DNA from: JAHEEL01 sp963715255
GTDB lineage: Bacteria; Actinomycetota; Acidimicrobiia; Spongiisociales; UBA5794
DNA length: 64,000 nt
Direction: 5' to 3'
Assembly (NCBI GenBank): GCA_963715255.1
Contig: CAVQRN010000004.1
Location: 186,001-250,000, forward strand
Position numbers and translations under genes: made by a program. Below the pieces are notes generated by a model. It ran no database searches, was not told the origin of the DNA, and saw only the letters and a program-made list of their open reading frames with translations. Each line of letters starts with the position of its first letter. Positions within the stretch are counted from its first letter, which is position 1. Below are positions 7,755-17,663 of this stretch, piece by piece.

Positions 7755-7936
7755 AACACAAACCCAACCTTGGCCTGAGACCGTCGGTAGGTGTAAGTCC
7801 GCTTTGCGGCGCCGACGTAGGTCGTCCTCCAAAGAGGGCTCCCTGTCTCATGCCGGGAGCCCGTTTCTTTGTTTCGGGCCTCGGACACTTCAAGAACGGG
7901 GACGTGTGGAAGTAAGCCCGTAAAGGAGGACGACGA
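7755..7936 (+). promoter_or_regulatory. rplJ leader, probable L10 autoregulatory leader
   Basis: This long leader between the promoter and rplJ contains several stems and ends in the RBS AAAGGAGGA. Its size and position fit the ribosomal protein L10 leader, where L10(L7/L12)4 binds its own mRNA. The covariance structure was not tested. Confidence 0.55.
7836..7875 (+). terminator. attenuator hairpin inside the rplJ leader
   Basis: GGGCTCCC (7836-7843) pairs with GGGAGCCC (7855-7862) and is followed at once by a T-rich tract, GTTTCTTTGTTTC. This is a good Rho-independent terminator placed 60 bases before rplJ, consistent with attenuation. Confidence 0.75.
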
Positions 7937-8818
7937 ATGCCACGACCAGAGAAGGTCCAGGCCGTCGCCGACATCAAAGAGCGTATCGAGGGTGCACAAG
8001 CCGTGTTCCTCGCCGAGTACGCCGGGCTTTCGGTTCAAGAGCAGCAGACACTGCGCCGGGAATTGCGTGCCAGCGGTGCCGAGTTCAAGGTCGTGAAGAT
8101 GACCCTCGCCCGCTTGGCCGCTGCCGATCTGGACATCGAGGATCTCGATGAACTCCTTCTCGGCCCGACCGGTTTGACGTTCGCCGATGGTGACCCCGCC
8201 GGCGCCGCCAAGGTGTTGCGCGACTTCGCGAAAGGTCACGAGGTGCTCGTCATCAAAGGCGGACTCCTCGGTCGGGAATTCCTGACACCGGAGCGGGTCG
8301 CCGAACTCGCGGACATCGAACCCCGCGAAGTGCTGCTGGCCAGGATCGCCGGTGCGTTCGAAGCACCGATGGCGAAGATGGCCGGCCTGCTTGCTGCCCT
8401 GCCGCGCAACGCGGCGACGATGATGCAGCAACTGCTCGAAAAGAAGCAAGAGGAGAGCCCCGAGCTGCCAGCTGCCAGCGACCAGCCCGAAGCCTCTCCC
8501 AGCCCCGCGAAAGTGTCTGCCGACGAGGCCGTCGAAGAGGCGGTCGTTGCCGAGGTCGAGGTTGCCGAGGTCGAGACTCCCGAAGTCGAGGAAGCCGCCG
8601 CTGAGGAGGTTGTCGTCGAGGAGGTTGTCGTCGAGGAGGTCGCTGAGGTCGAGGCCGAAGTCGAGGCGGAAGCTGCCGTAGAGGAGAGCGACGAGCAGGA
8701 AGCTCAGCCAACCGAAAGCAATGATGAAGTGATGGCTGCTGAAGCATCCGACGAGGATGCCGGTAGCGAGTCCAATAACCCCAATAGTGCGGCCGATGAT
8801 GCCGCCGAGGAGGAATAG
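7937..8818 (+). CDS. rplJ: 50S ribosomal protein L10 with long acidic C-terminal extension
   Basis: Residues 1 to about 175 are an ordinary L10, the base of the stalk that holds L7/L12: EKVQAVADIKERI start, GLSVQEQQTLRRELR, FKVVKMTL, and the L7/L12-binding helix ending MMQQLLEKKQEE. Usual length is about 170-180. This protein continues for some 118 further residues made mostly of Glu, Val and Ala (repeated VVVEEV and EVEAEVEA) and ends in an acidic Ser/Asn-rich segment. The junction DNA, AGCTGCCAGCTGCCAGC, looks like an AGC-type repeat. A comparable tail occurs on S3. RBS AAAGGAGGA precedes the ATG. The function of the tail is unknown. Confidence 0.95.
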   Translation: MPRPEKVQAVADIKERIEGAQAVFLAEYAGLSVQEQQTLRRELRASGAEFKVVKMTLARLAAADLDIEDLDELLLGPTGLTFADGDPAGAAKVLRDFAKGHEVLVIKGGLLGREFLTPERVAELADIEPREVLLARIAGAFEAPMAKMAGLLAALPRNAATMMQQLLEKKQEESPELPAASDQPEASPSPAKVSADEAVEEAVVAEVEVAEVETPEVEEAAAEEVVVEEVVVEEVAEVEAEVEAEAAVEESDEQEAQPTESNDEVMAAEASDEDAGSESNNPNSAADDAAEEE

Positions 8819-8821
8819 AAC

Positions 8822-9205
8822 ATGGCCAAGATGACGAGCGAAGAGCTGCTCGCTGTCTTCGAGGAGATGAGTGTCCTCGAGCTGTCCGAGTTCCTCAAGG
8901 AATTTGAGGAGAAATTCGACGTGACCGCGGCGGCCCCGATGGCCATCGCTGCCATGTCGGTCGCAGGTGGCGAAGTCGCCGCCGAGGAAGAACAGGACGA
9001 GTTCGACGTCGTCCTCGTCGCCGTAGGCGACAAGAAGATCCAGGTCATCAAAGAGGTCCGTAGCCTTACAAGCCTCGGTCTCAAAGAGGCCAAGGCCCTC
9101 GTTGATGGCGCACCGGCTGCCGTCCTGGAAGGCGTCGACAAGGAAGCCGCCGAGAAGGCAAAGGAAATCCTCGAAGGCGTCGGCGCCATCGTCGAGCTGA
9201 AGTGA
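8822..9205 (+). CDS. rplL: 50S ribosomal protein L7/L12
   Basis: This is a 127-residue stalk protein. The N-terminal dimerisation and L10-binding part (1-33) has LSELxEFLKEFEEKFDV, a short alanine-rich hinge follows, and the C-terminal factor-binding domain begins at EEQDEFDVVLVAVGDKKIQVIKEVR and includes LGLKEAKALVDGAPA. It recruits EF-Tu, EF-G and IF2. RBS GGAGGAA lies within the end of rplJ, four bases from its stop, so the two genes are translated together. Confidence 0.97.
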   Translation: MAKMTSEELLAVFEEMSVLELSEFLKEFEEKFDVTAAAPMAIAAMSVAGGEVAAEEEQDEFDVVLVAVGDKKIQVIKEVRSLTSLGLKEAKALVDGAPAAVLEGVDKEAAEKAKEILEGVGAIVELK

Positions 9206-9207
9206 TT

Positions 9208-9324
9208 GAGTAGCCGAGTAGCCGAGTAGCCGAGTAACAGAGGGGGCCGTTGGATTCGTCCGGCGGTCCCCTCACGTTCGGGGGAGGGTCGCTCAACTCG
9301 ATTGCTCTGCTACTCCGCTACTGG
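9208..9324 (+). repeat. 8-bp tandem repeats with inverted partner and hairpin after rplL
   Basis: Three and a half GAGTAGCC units lie at 9208-9238. A GC-rich hairpin follows (9240-9249 with 9264-9273). The complementary motif CTGCTACTCCGCTACTGG is at 9307-9324. The arms could pair, so the block may act as the rplJL transcript end. The rest of 9206-9530 holds only the rpoB promoter region. Confidence 0.7.
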
Positions 9325-9437
9325 AGCGAGCGCGGCGAGCGACACCCAAGACCTTGACGGGATTGGCGGTTTCGATGTATGTTGCACCCACGAATTGAAC
9401 GTTTTCTTGCGACGCTCTTCAGGCAGGGCCGTTTTAG

Positions 9438-9467
9438 TTGTGCGCTAACTCGGGTTTGTGCTATTCT
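9438..9467 (+). promoter_or_regulatory. promoter for rpoB-rpoC
   Basis: TTGTGC (9438-9443), an 18-base spacer and TATTCT (9462-9467) lie about 60 bases before the rpoB start. This gives rpoBC its own promoter separate from rplJL. Confidence 0.7.
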
Positions 9468-9530
9468 CCGTCGTTCCGTAGCCCTGCCCACAGCTCCCGC
9501 TGACCGCATCCAAACGAGGAGGATCCTCCC

Positions 9531-12500
9531 TTGGCCCGTGCGCGCTCGACCCGACTTTCCTTTGCCAAACTGCCCGAAGTCCTGCCACTCCCCGATCTCC
9601 TCGCCGTTCAGCGTGACTCCTTCGCGAGTTTCCTCGAGAGCGGCCTGCGGCAGATCTTCGAAGGGGTCTCCCCGATCGAAGACTTCACCGGCAACCTCGC
9701 CCTCGAACTGACCGATCATCGCTTCGGCGATCCGACCGAGTCGATCGAAGAGGCGAAGAACCGTGACGCCAACTACTCGAAACCCCTCTTCGTGACCGCT
9801 CGTTTCCTCAACCGCGAAACCGGCGAGATCAAGGAGCAGCAGGTCTTCCTTGGGGACTTCCCGATGATGACCGACAACGGCACATTCATCATCAACGGCA
9901 CAGAGCGTGTCGTCGTCAGCCAGCTCGTCCGAAGCCCCGGCGTCTACTTTGACGTCACTCTCGACAAGATATCTGACAAGGATCTCTACTCCGCGAAGGT
10001 GATTCCCGGCCGCGGTGCATGGCTTGAATTCGACGTCGACAAGAAGGGCACCGTTGGTGTGCGGGTCGACCGCAAACGCCGGCAGTTCGTCACCACGTTC
10101 ATCCGAGCACTCGGTCTCGCCGAAACAGACGAGGACATCCTTGCTCTCTTCGACGGCTCCGAACTGATCAGAGAGACGCTCGAGAAGGACCCGACGTCCA
10201 CGAAGGACGAGGCGCTGCTCGATCTCTACCGGAAGCTGCGTCCGGGCGAGCTGACAACGGTTGAGTCTGCTCGCGGGCTCATCAACACACTCTTCAACAA
10301 TCCGAAGCGCTACGACCTCACCAGAGTCGGCCGCTACAAGTTGAACCAGAAGCTGTCGCGTCCCCAGATCGACGTCGATGCCTATGACCAGAATGTGGAT
10401 GGTCTCCTCTCCGATGAGGACATGCTCGATGCGATCCGCTACCTCATGGCCCTCCACAACGGTGTGGACGGGTACCACACGGACGACATCGACAACTTCC
10501 AGAACCGCCGCATCCGCACCGTCGGCGAGCTGATTCAGAACCAGATCAGGGTCGGGTTGAGCCGTCTCGAGCGGGTCGTTCGAGAGCGGATGACCACCCA
10601 GGATCCCGAGGCGATCACACCGCAGACGCTGATCAACATTCGGCCGGTCGTGGCCTCGATCAAAGAGTTCTTCGGAACGAGCCAGCTCAGCCAGTTCATG
10701 GACCAACCGAACCCGTTGGCCAGCCTGACGCACCGGCGCCGTCTTTCGGCGCTCGGCCCCGGTGGCCTCTCCCGTGAACGGGCTGGATTCGAGGTTCGAG
10801 ACGTTCACCCGTCCCACTACGGGCGGATGTGTCCGATCGAGACGCCTGAGGGTCCGAATATCGGCCTCATCGGCTCGCTCGCTTCGTACGCGAAGGTGAA
10901 CCGGTTCGGGTTCATCGAAACCCCCTACCGGCGGGTCAACGACAGCAAGGTCACGATGAAGATCGACTACCTGACCGCTTCCGAGGAGGAGGGTCACGTC
11001 ATCGCCCAGGCGAACGCACCGCTCAATGATGACGGTTCGTTCGTCAACGATCGTGTCCTCGTCCGCAAGACCGGCGGTGAGGTCGACGCGGTTGACCCCG
11101 CAGACGTCGACTACATGGACGTCTCTCCGAAGCAGCTCGTCTCCGTTTCGACGGCGCTCATTCCCTTCCTCGAGCACGACGATGCGAACCGTGCCTTGAT
11201 GGGATCGAACATGCAGCGCCAGGCGGTTCCGCTGGTCACGACCGACGCACCGCTCGTCGGGACCGGGATGGAAGCACGTGCCGCGGTCGACTCCGGCGAC
11301 GTCATCATCTCACCGGTCGACGGCGAGGTTGTGGAAGTGACCGGCAACGAGATCGTCGTGAAGGAGACCGGCACCAACAAGAAGTACCGGCTCCCACTGC
11401 TGAAGTTCGAACGCTCGAACCAGGGCACGTCGATCAACCAGAAGCCGATCATCGCCGAGGGTGACCTGGTCAAGGTCGGCACCGTGCTGGCAGACGGACC
11501 CTCGACGGAGGACGGCGAGTTGGCGCTCGGAAGGAACCTGCTCGTCGCGTTCATGCCGTGGAACGGCTACAACTTCGAGGATGCCATCATCCTCTCGCAA
11601 CGCCTCGTCAAAGACGACGTGCTCACCTCGATTCACATCGAAGAACACGAGATCGAGGCTCGTGACACGAAGCTGGGCGCTGAGGAGATCACCCGAGACA
11701 TCCCGAACGTGGCGGAAGAGGTGCTCGCAGATCTCGACGACCAGGGCATCATCCGGATCGGCGCAGACGTTGGGCCCGGCGACTATCTCGTCGGCAAGAT
11801 CACGCCGAAGGGCGAGACCGAGCTGACGCCGGAGGAACGCCTGCTGAGGGCGATCTTCGGAGAGAAGGCCCGCGAAGTTCGCGACGTGTCCCTCAAGGTT
11901 CCACACGGCGAGACCGGGAAGGCAATCGCCGTCAAGGAGTTCCGTCGAGACGAGGGCCACGACCTCCCACCCGGCATGAACCAACTCGTGCGGGTCTACG
12001 TTGCCAAGCAACGCAAGATCTCGGAGGGCGACAAGCTCGCAGGACGCCACGGCAACAAGGGGGTCATCGCGAAGATTCTCCCCGAAGAAGACATGCCGTT
12101 CCTGCCGGACGGCACACCGGTCGACATCATCTTGTCGCCGCTCGGTGTCCCGTCCCGGATGAACCTCGGTCAAGTCCTCGAAACCCACCTCGGGTGGGCA
12201 GCGTCAACCGGATGGAATGCATTCGACGATCTAGAGAGCCCCGCGTCGACGGGCGCGGGCCCTTGGACGAAGATCGCAACACCCGTCTTCGACGGCGCAC
12301 ACGAGACCGAGATTCTCAAGGTACTTGGCGAGACCCTGCCGAACCGCGACGGGAACGTCATGGTCAACGATGTCGGCAAGGCGACGCTGTTCGACGGTCG
12401 CACCGGCGAGCCGTTCGATTCGCCGATCACCGTCGGGTACATGTACATCTTGAAGCTGGTGCACCTCGTGGACGACAAGATCCACGCCCGGTCGACCGGC

Positions 12501-12884
12501 CCATACTCGATGATCACTCAGCAGCCACTGGGCGGCAAGGCACAGTTCGGCGGTCAGCGTTTCGGAGAGATGGAGGTCTGGGCGCTCGAGGCGTACGGCG
12601 CCGCCTACGCCCTCCAGGAAGTTCTGACGATCAAGTCCGACGACGTTCGAGGCCGCGTGAAGGTCTACGAGGCGATCGTCAAAGGCGAGAACATTCCGGA
12701 ACCCGGAATCCCCGAGTCGTTCAAGGTTCTCGTCAAAGAGATGCAGAGCCTGTGCCTCAACGTCGAGATGCTCTCGGCGGGTGAGGAAGTCGAGTTCAAG
12801 GAAATCGAAGAGGACATGTTCCGCACGGCGGCATCGCTCGGAATCGATATCTCACGGCCCGAGAAGGCCGAAATCAACATCTGA
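9531..12884 (+). CDS. rpoB: DNA-directed RNA polymerase subunit beta
   Basis: This is a full-length beta subunit of 1117 residues. The TTG start has GAGGAGG eight bases upstream. The rifampicin region is at about residue 383 onward (TSQLSQFMDQ, then LTHRRRLSALGPGG), with the usual sensitive residues in place. Further conserved parts include PIETPEGPNIGLI, GDKLAGRHGNKGV and the C-terminal QPLGGKAQFGGQRFGEMEVWALEAYGA split over about 1010-1040. It forms the catalytic core with beta-prime. rpoC starts 15 bases downstream, in the same operon. No unusual lineage-specific insertion is apparent. Confidence 0.98.
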   Translation: MARARSTRLSFAKLPEVLPLPDLLAVQRDSFASFLESGLRQIFEGVSPIEDFTGNLALELTDHRFGDPTESIEEAKNRDANYSKPLFVTARFLNRETGEIKEQQVFLGDFPMMTDNGTFIINGTERVVVSQLVRSPGVYFDVTLDKISDKDLYSAKVIPGRGAWLEFDVDKKGTVGVRVDRKRRQFVTTFIRALGLAETDEDILALFDGSELIRETLEKDPTSTKDEALLDLYRKLRPGELTTVESARGLINTLFNNPKRYDLTRVGRYKLNQKLSRPQIDVDAYDQNVDGLLSDEDMLDAIRYLMALHNGVDGYHTDDIDNFQNRRIRTVGELIQNQIRVGLSRLERVVRERMTTQDPEAITPQTLINIRPVVASIKEFFGTSQLSQFMDQPNPLASLTHRRRLSALGPGGLSRERAGFEVRDVHPSHYGRMCPIETPEGPNIGLIGSLASYAKVNRFGFIETPYRRVNDSKVTMKIDYLTASEEEGHVIAQANAPLNDDGSFVNDRVLVRKTGGEVDAVDPADVDYMDVSPKQLVSVSTALIPFLEHDDANRALMGSNMQRQAVPLVTTDAPLVGTGMEARAAVDSGDVIISPVDGEVVEVTGNEIVVKETGTNKKYRLPLLKFERSNQGTSINQKPIIAEGDLVKVGTVLADGPSTEDGELALGRNLLVAFMPWNGYNFEDAIILSQRLVKDDVLTSIHIEEHEIEARDTKLGAEEITRDIPNVAEEVLADLDDQGIIRIGADVGPGDYLVGKITPKGETELTPEERLLRAIFGEKAREVRDVSLKVPHGETGKAIAVKEFRRDEGHDLPPGMNQLVRVYVAKQRKISEGDKLAGRHGNKGVIAKILPEEDMPFLPDGTPVDIILSPLGVPSRMNLGQVLETHLGWAASTGWNAFDDLESPASTGAGPWTKIATPVFDGAHETEILKVLGETLPNRDGNVMVNDVGKATLFDGRTGEPFDSPITVGYMYILKLVHLVDDKIHARSTGPYSMITQQPLGGKAQFGGQRFGEMEVWALEAYGAAYALQEVLTIKSDDVRGRVKVYEAIVKGENIPEPGIPESFKVLVKEMQSLCLNVEMLSAGEEVEFKEIEEDMFRTAASLGIDISRPEKAEINI

Positions 12885-12899
12885 GGCTGACGGGAGCAA

Positions 12900-15800
12900 A
12901 TGGTGACACAACTGTTCGATGAATTGAAGATCAGCCTCGCGTCGTCGGATCAAATCCGCGCGTGGTCCTTCGGCGAGGTGAAGAAGCCCGAGACGATCAA
13001 CTACCGGACCCTCAAGCCCGAAAAGGAAGGCCTCTTCGACGAGCGCATTTTCGGGCCGACCAGGGACTGGGAGTGCTATTGCGGCAAGTACAAGCGGGTT
13101 CGTTTCCGCGGCATCGTGTGCGAACGGTGCGGCGTTGAAGTGACACGCTCGAAGGTGCGCCGCGAGCGCATGGGGCACATCCAACTGGCCGCCCCGGTGA
13201 CGCACATCTGGTACTTCAAGGGCGTCCCGAGCCGGCTCGGCTACCTCCTCGACATGTCGCCGAAGGAACTCGAGAAGGTCATCTACTTCGCTGCCTACCT
13301 CATCACACACATCGACGAGGACAAGCGTCACGCCGACCTCTCGAAGCTCGAAGACGAAACCCGACACGAGCTCGAGCTCATCGGGGAAGAGGCCACCGAG
13401 TGGAAGGATGCTCGGCTGCAGCGACTTGAGCAGGAGCTCACCCAGATGGAGGAAGCCGGCGCCAAGACCCAGGAGATCAACGCCCGCCGCCGCGAGGTCG
13501 AGCGCGAGATCAGGGACCGCGATGAGCGGGCGACCGTCGAAGAGGAGCTCCTCCAAGAGGCATTCGATCGATTCAAATCGATGAAGACCAAGGATCTGAT
13601 CGAGTCCGAGCAGCTCTGGCGCGAGATCAAGGCCCGATACGAGGACTACTTCGTCGGCGGCATGGGTGCAGAGTCGGTCAAGGATCTCATCAGCCGACTC
13701 GACTTCGATGCGGAGATGGACCGGCTTCGTGAGGATCTCGATGCCAAGTCACAGCAGCGCCGCCAGCGTGCGATGAAGCGCATGAAGGTCATCAAACCAT
13801 TCGCCGAGGGAACGAACGATCCGAAGAGCATGATCCTCGACGTTGTTCCTGTGATCCCGCCGGACCTCCGGCCGATGGTCCAGCTCGACGGTGGCCGCTT
13901 CGCCACCTCCGACCTCAACGACCTGTATCGCCGGGTCATCAACCGGAACAATCGCCTGAAGCGATTGATCGACCTCGGTGCCCCCGAGATCATCGTCAAC
14001 AACGAGAAGCGGATGCTCCAGGAAGCTGTTGACGCGCTCTTTGACAACGGCCGTCGCGGTCGCGCGGTCACGGGTCCGGGCAATCGGCCGTTGAAGTCGC
14101 TGTCCGACATGCTGAAGGGCAAGCAGGGCCGGTTCCGTCAGAACCTGCTCGGCAAACGCGTCGACTACTCGGGTCGTTCGGTCATCATCGTCGGACCACA
14201 GTTGCGCCTTCACCAGTGTGGTCTGCCGAAGATCATGGCGCTCGAACTCTTCAAGCCGTTCGTGATGAAACGTCTCGTCGACATCGGCGAGGCCCAGAAC
14301 ATCAAAGCGGCCAAGCGTATGGTGGAGCGCAGGCGCTATCAGGTGTGGAACGTGCTCGGCAATGTCATCGAAGAACACCCGGTGCTTCTGAACCGGGCAC
14401 CGACGCTTCACCGCCTCGGGATCCAGGCGTTCGAACCCGTCCTCGTCGAGGGTAAGGCCATCCAGTTGCATCCCCTCGTGTGCGAGGCGTTCAACGCCGA
14501 CTTCGACGGTGATCAGATGGCGGTGCACCTTCCGCTCTCTGCCGAAGCTCAAGCGGAGGCCCGGGTCCTGATGCTGTCGACGAACAACGTCCTCTCCCCG
14601 GCGTCGGGGCGTCCGATCGTGACGCCGTCACAGGACATGATCATCGGGATCTTCTATCTCTCTGAGATGACCGAAGAAGGGAAGGGTGCCGGTCGCGCCT
14701 TCTCGACCATTGACGAGGCGAGGATGGCGTACGAGGTCGGCGACCTCTCGCTCCACGTACCGATCAAGCTCCGTGTGGGTTGGCTCGCCGGCGATCCTGC
14801 GGTCCATGCGGCAATGAAGCGGTCACTCGGCTCGCTGATTGCAGAAGAGACCGTCGATCCGGACGGGCTCACGGAGACTTCGCTCGGACGCGCCATGTTG
14901 AACGAAGCATTCCCTCCCGGATTCCCATATGTGAACGCTCCCGTTCTCAAGTCCGACGTTCGGACGTTGATCGATGAGCTCATCCGGCACTACGACAAGC
15001 CGGTCGTCGCAAACACGCTCGATGCCATCAAGACGTTGGGCTTCACGTTCGCGACGAAGGCAGGACTGACGATCGGCCTCGAGGATGTGAAGACTCCGCC
15101 GGAGAAGGCCGAGATCATCGCGAGCTTCGAAGCCCGTGCTGACAAGATGGAGGGCCTCTACCAGAAGGGTGTGATCACCGACGCCGAGCGCCAGCAGGAG
15201 CTCATCGAGATCTGGACCGAGGCGACCGAGCAGGTCAAGAACGCGATGTCTGCGACGCTCATGGCCGAGAAGTTCAACCCAATGGACATGATGGTCCGAT
15301 CGGGTGCTCGAGGGAACATCATGCAGCTCCGCCAGATTGCCGGCATGCGTGGTCTCGTGGCCAACCCGAAGGGTGACATCATTCCGCAGCCGATCAAGTC
15401 GAACTTCCGTGAGGGGCTGTCGGTGCTGGAGTACTTCATCTCGACACACGGCGCCAGGAAAGGTCTTGCCGACACGGCGTTGAGAACTGCCGACTCGGGC
15501 TACCTCACCCGTCGTCTCGTCGATGTCTCCCAGGAGATCATCATCCACGACGAGCCGACCGAGGATGCGGGCATCCTGATCAAGACACGTCGGGACGACG
15601 GCGCTCCGGTGCGTCATCTCCAGAACCATGTGTTCGGCCGGATGCTCGCCGAGACCGTCAAGGACGGCAGGAAGGTTGTCGAACTCCCAGACGGTCGGAA
15701 GATGAAGAAGGGTTTCGTCATCGATCGCGACGCGGTCATCGGTCTCGCGGAGCTCAAAGAGGTGACCGAAATCCGGGTCCGCTCGCCGCTTACCGACGAG

Positions 15801-16835
15801 TCCCGCTACGGGATCAGCCGTGACTCGTACGGTATTGACCTCGCGACCGGCGTGATGGTCGAAACAGGAACCGCGGTGGGCATCATGGCGGCACAGTCGA
15901 TCGGTGAGCCGGGAACGCAGTTGACGATGCGGACCTTCCACACCGGCGGTGTCGCCGGTGAGGACATCACGCACGGACTGCCCCGCGTGGTCGAGCTGTT
16001 CGAGGCCCGCACCCCGAAGGGGAAGGCGATCCTCGCGGACGTCGGCGGCGTCATCAAGTTCGAGACCGATGAAGAGACGAGGACCCGCTACGTGGTGGTC
16101 GTCAACGGTGACGAGGAAGTGCGGCATGCAATGCCCCGCCGGGCGCGCCCTCGCGTTTCGGAGGGTGACATCATCGAGCCGGGGATGCAGCTGACCGAAG
16201 GTCCGCTCGATCCGAAAGAAGTGCTCGAGGTCCAGGGAATCCGTGCCTGCCAGCGCTACCTCGTGGATCAGGTCCAGGAGGTGTACCGCTCGCAGGGTGT
16301 CGACATCCACGACAAACACATCGAACTCATCGTGCGTCAGATGCTTCGCAGGGTTCGCATCGCCAACCCCGGGGACTCGCAGTATCTCCCAAATGAGCTC
16401 GCTGATCAGAAGGAGTTCCTCCAGGCCAATCGTGAGCTCGTCGAGGACGGCAAGGCTCCGGCAGAGGGACGCCCTGAGTTGATGGGTATCACGAAGGCAT
16501 CACTCGCAACGGACTCGTGGCTGTCGGCTGCGTCCTTCCAGGAGACGACCCGTGTTCTCACCGAGGCGGCACTTCAATCGAAGTCGGACTTCATGAGGGG
16601 TCTCAAGGAGAACGTCATCATCGGCAAGCTGATCCCGTCCGGGACCGGTTCCGAGCACTACCAAGCGATCGAACCCATGCTCCCGGACGCCAGTGTCGTC
16701 ACAGCACTTGGCCTCTTCGGCGACGAAATGCCCGAGAGGGCCGACGACTCGCTGCCCGTCGATCCGGCCCAGTGGCTCGCGTCGCTCGGCACCTCGAGCG
16801 ACCAGGGCGTCGAGCCCAGCGACGGCGATGAGTAG
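12900..16835 (+). CDS. rpoC: DNA-directed RNA polymerase subunit beta-prime
   Basis: This is a full-length beta-prime subunit of 1311 residues. The N-terminal zinc ribbon has Cys59, Cys61, Cys74 and Cys77 (CYCGKY, then CERCGVEV). The catalytic NADFDGDQM motif has its aspartates at 534, 536 and 538 and binds the active-site magnesium. A helical insertion rich in Glu, Arg and Lys lies at about 140-230, as in actinobacteria. The trigger loop region and TFHTGGVAGEDITHGLPRV are present near 1020-1040. The end is acidic. A hairpin terminator follows. Confidence 0.98.
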   Translation: MVTQLFDELKISLASSDQIRAWSFGEVKKPETINYRTLKPEKEGLFDERIFGPTRDWECYCGKYKRVRFRGIVCERCGVEVTRSKVRRERMGHIQLAAPVTHIWYFKGVPSRLGYLLDMSPKELEKVIYFAAYLITHIDEDKRHADLSKLEDETRHELELIGEEATEWKDARLQRLEQELTQMEEAGAKTQEINARRREVEREIRDRDERATVEEELLQEAFDRFKSMKTKDLIESEQLWREIKARYEDYFVGGMGAESVKDLISRLDFDAEMDRLREDLDAKSQQRRQRAMKRMKVIKPFAEGTNDPKSMILDVVPVIPPDLRPMVQLDGGRFATSDLNDLYRRVINRNNRLKRLIDLGAPEIIVNNEKRMLQEAVDALFDNGRRGRAVTGPGNRPLKSLSDMLKGKQGRFRQNLLGKRVDYSGRSVIIVGPQLRLHQCGLPKIMALELFKPFVMKRLVDIGEAQNIKAAKRMVERRRYQVWNVLGNVIEEHPVLLNRAPTLHRLGIQAFEPVLVEGKAIQLHPLVCEAFNADFDGDQMAVHLPLSAEAQAEARVLMLSTNNVLSPASGRPIVTPSQDMIIGIFYLSEMTEEGKGAGRAFSTIDEARMAYEVGDLSLHVPIKLRVGWLAGDPAVHAAMKRSLGSLIAEETVDPDGLTETSLGRAMLNEAFPPGFPYVNAPVLKSDVRTLIDELIRHYDKPVVANTLDAIKTLGFTFATKAGLTIGLEDVKTPPEKAEIIASFEARADKMEGLYQKGVITDAERQQELIEIWTEATEQVKNAMSATLMAEKFNPMDMMVRSGARGNIMQLRQIAGMRGLVANPKGDIIPQPIKSNFREGLSVLEYFISTHGARKGLADTALRTADSGYLTRRLVDVSQEIIIHDEPTEDAGILIKTRRDDGAPVRHLQNHVFGRMLAETVKDGRKVVELPDGRKMKKGFVIDRDAVIGLAELKEVTEIRVRSPLTDESRYGISRDSYGIDLATGVMVETGTAVGIMAAQSIGEPGTQLTMRTFHTGGVAGEDITHGLPRVVELFEARTPKGKAILADVGGVIKFETDEETRTRYVVVVNGDEEVRHAMPRRARPRVSEGDIIEPGMQLTEGPLDPKEVLEVQGIRACQRYLVDQVQEVYRSQGVDIHDKHIELIVRQMLRRVRIANPGDSQYLPNELADQKEFLQANRELVEDGKAPAEGRPELMGITKASLATDSWLSAASFQETTRVLTEAALQSKSDFMRGLKENVIIGKLIPSGTGSEHYQAIEPMLPDASVVTALGLFGDEMPERADDSLPVDPAQWLASLGTSSDQGVEPSDGDE

Positions 16836-16863
16836 TCAGGACATTCGATCCATGGATCTGAGG

Positions 16864-16886
16864 AAGGGACCCGACGGGGTCCCTTC
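16864..16886 (+). terminator. rpoBC terminator hairpin
   Basis: A nine-bp stem pairs AAGGGACCC (16864-16872) with GGGTCCCTT (16877-16885) around a four-base loop, 29 bases after rpoC. The following T content is weak (TCTC). Confidence 0.65.
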
Positions 16887-16907
16887 TCGGTGTGTGCCGG
16901 GACCGTA

Positions 16908-17663
16908 GTGAACGTCTTCGGCCCTGGAGACAGGCCCGTATTCGTCGAAGAGATCGACTGTGCCGGTTCTCGGACCGTGCGGTGGCGGGCCGGGGCAGAC
17001 CCCGTCGGGACGCTGGTGTTCTGCCACGGCTTCATGGCACAACCCAGCGACTACTCGCGGCTGCTTGCCGAAGTGGCGTCCCACGGCATCGACGTCATCG
17101 CCCCCGTCGGCCATAGGAGGGGGTACGGGGCGCTCTCGGGCCGCCGAACCGTCGATGACGAGGTCCACGACCTCATTGCGGTTCTCGACGAGATCGGACC
17201 GGCGACACTCGGTGGCCATTCACGCGGAGCACAGGTCGCCTGGATCGTTGCTTCAATGGCCGATGATCCGAGGGACATCGTGGCCATCGACCCCGTCGAT
17301 CGTGGCGGCAGGCACCCCACCGGGCCTCACGCAACCGTGGGCCGAGGGCCACGGGGGGCATCCGTCGTCGTGGGGACGAAAGCGGGAGGCCGTTGCACTC
17401 CGTCTGGATCCGATCATCATGAGTTCGCTGCCAGTTCCGTGCGAGGAGGAAGCACCGCTTTTCCCGGCCTACCAGGCACGCACCTCATCATTGACATGGG
17501 TCACGCCGACATCCTCGATCCGATCCCCCGATTCGCGGGGCGATTGATCTGTGGTGGACGCCCGCTTCCGGATTGCGCACGGCGAACGGTGGCGAGAATT
17601 CTGGTCAGCGCCCTCACCGGCGCACCGCTTGCCGGAGGCCCGTCTGCCATCGTCGTTGGGTGA
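16908..17663 (+). CDS. chlorophyllase-like alpha/beta hydrolase
   Basis: The protein is about 251 residues and has alpha/beta-hydrolase landmarks: LVFCHGFMAQ forming the oxyanion loop, the nucleophile elbow GHSRG, AIDPVDRGGR, and a late GHADILD that supplies the catalytic His. GHSRG followed by a DPV strand is characteristic of the chlorophyllase-like branch of ester hydrolases. The frame is open from 16890, but GTG 16908 begins the recognisable fold. It stands alone after the rpoC terminator. The last 40 residues are low in similarity to anything I recognise, and the true substrate is unknown. Confidence 0.65.
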   Translation: MNVFGPGDRPVFVEEIDCAGSRTVRWRAGADPVGTLVFCHGFMAQPSDYSRLLAEVASHGIDVIAPVGHRRGYGALSGRRTVDDEVHDLIAVLDEIGPATLGGHSRGAQVAWIVASMADDPRDIVAIDPVDRGGRHPTGPHATVGRGPRGASVVVGTKAGGRCTPSGSDHHEFAASSVRGGSTAFPGLPGTHLIIDMGHADILDPIPRFAGRLICGGRPLPDCARRTVARILVSALTGAPLAGGPSAIVVG

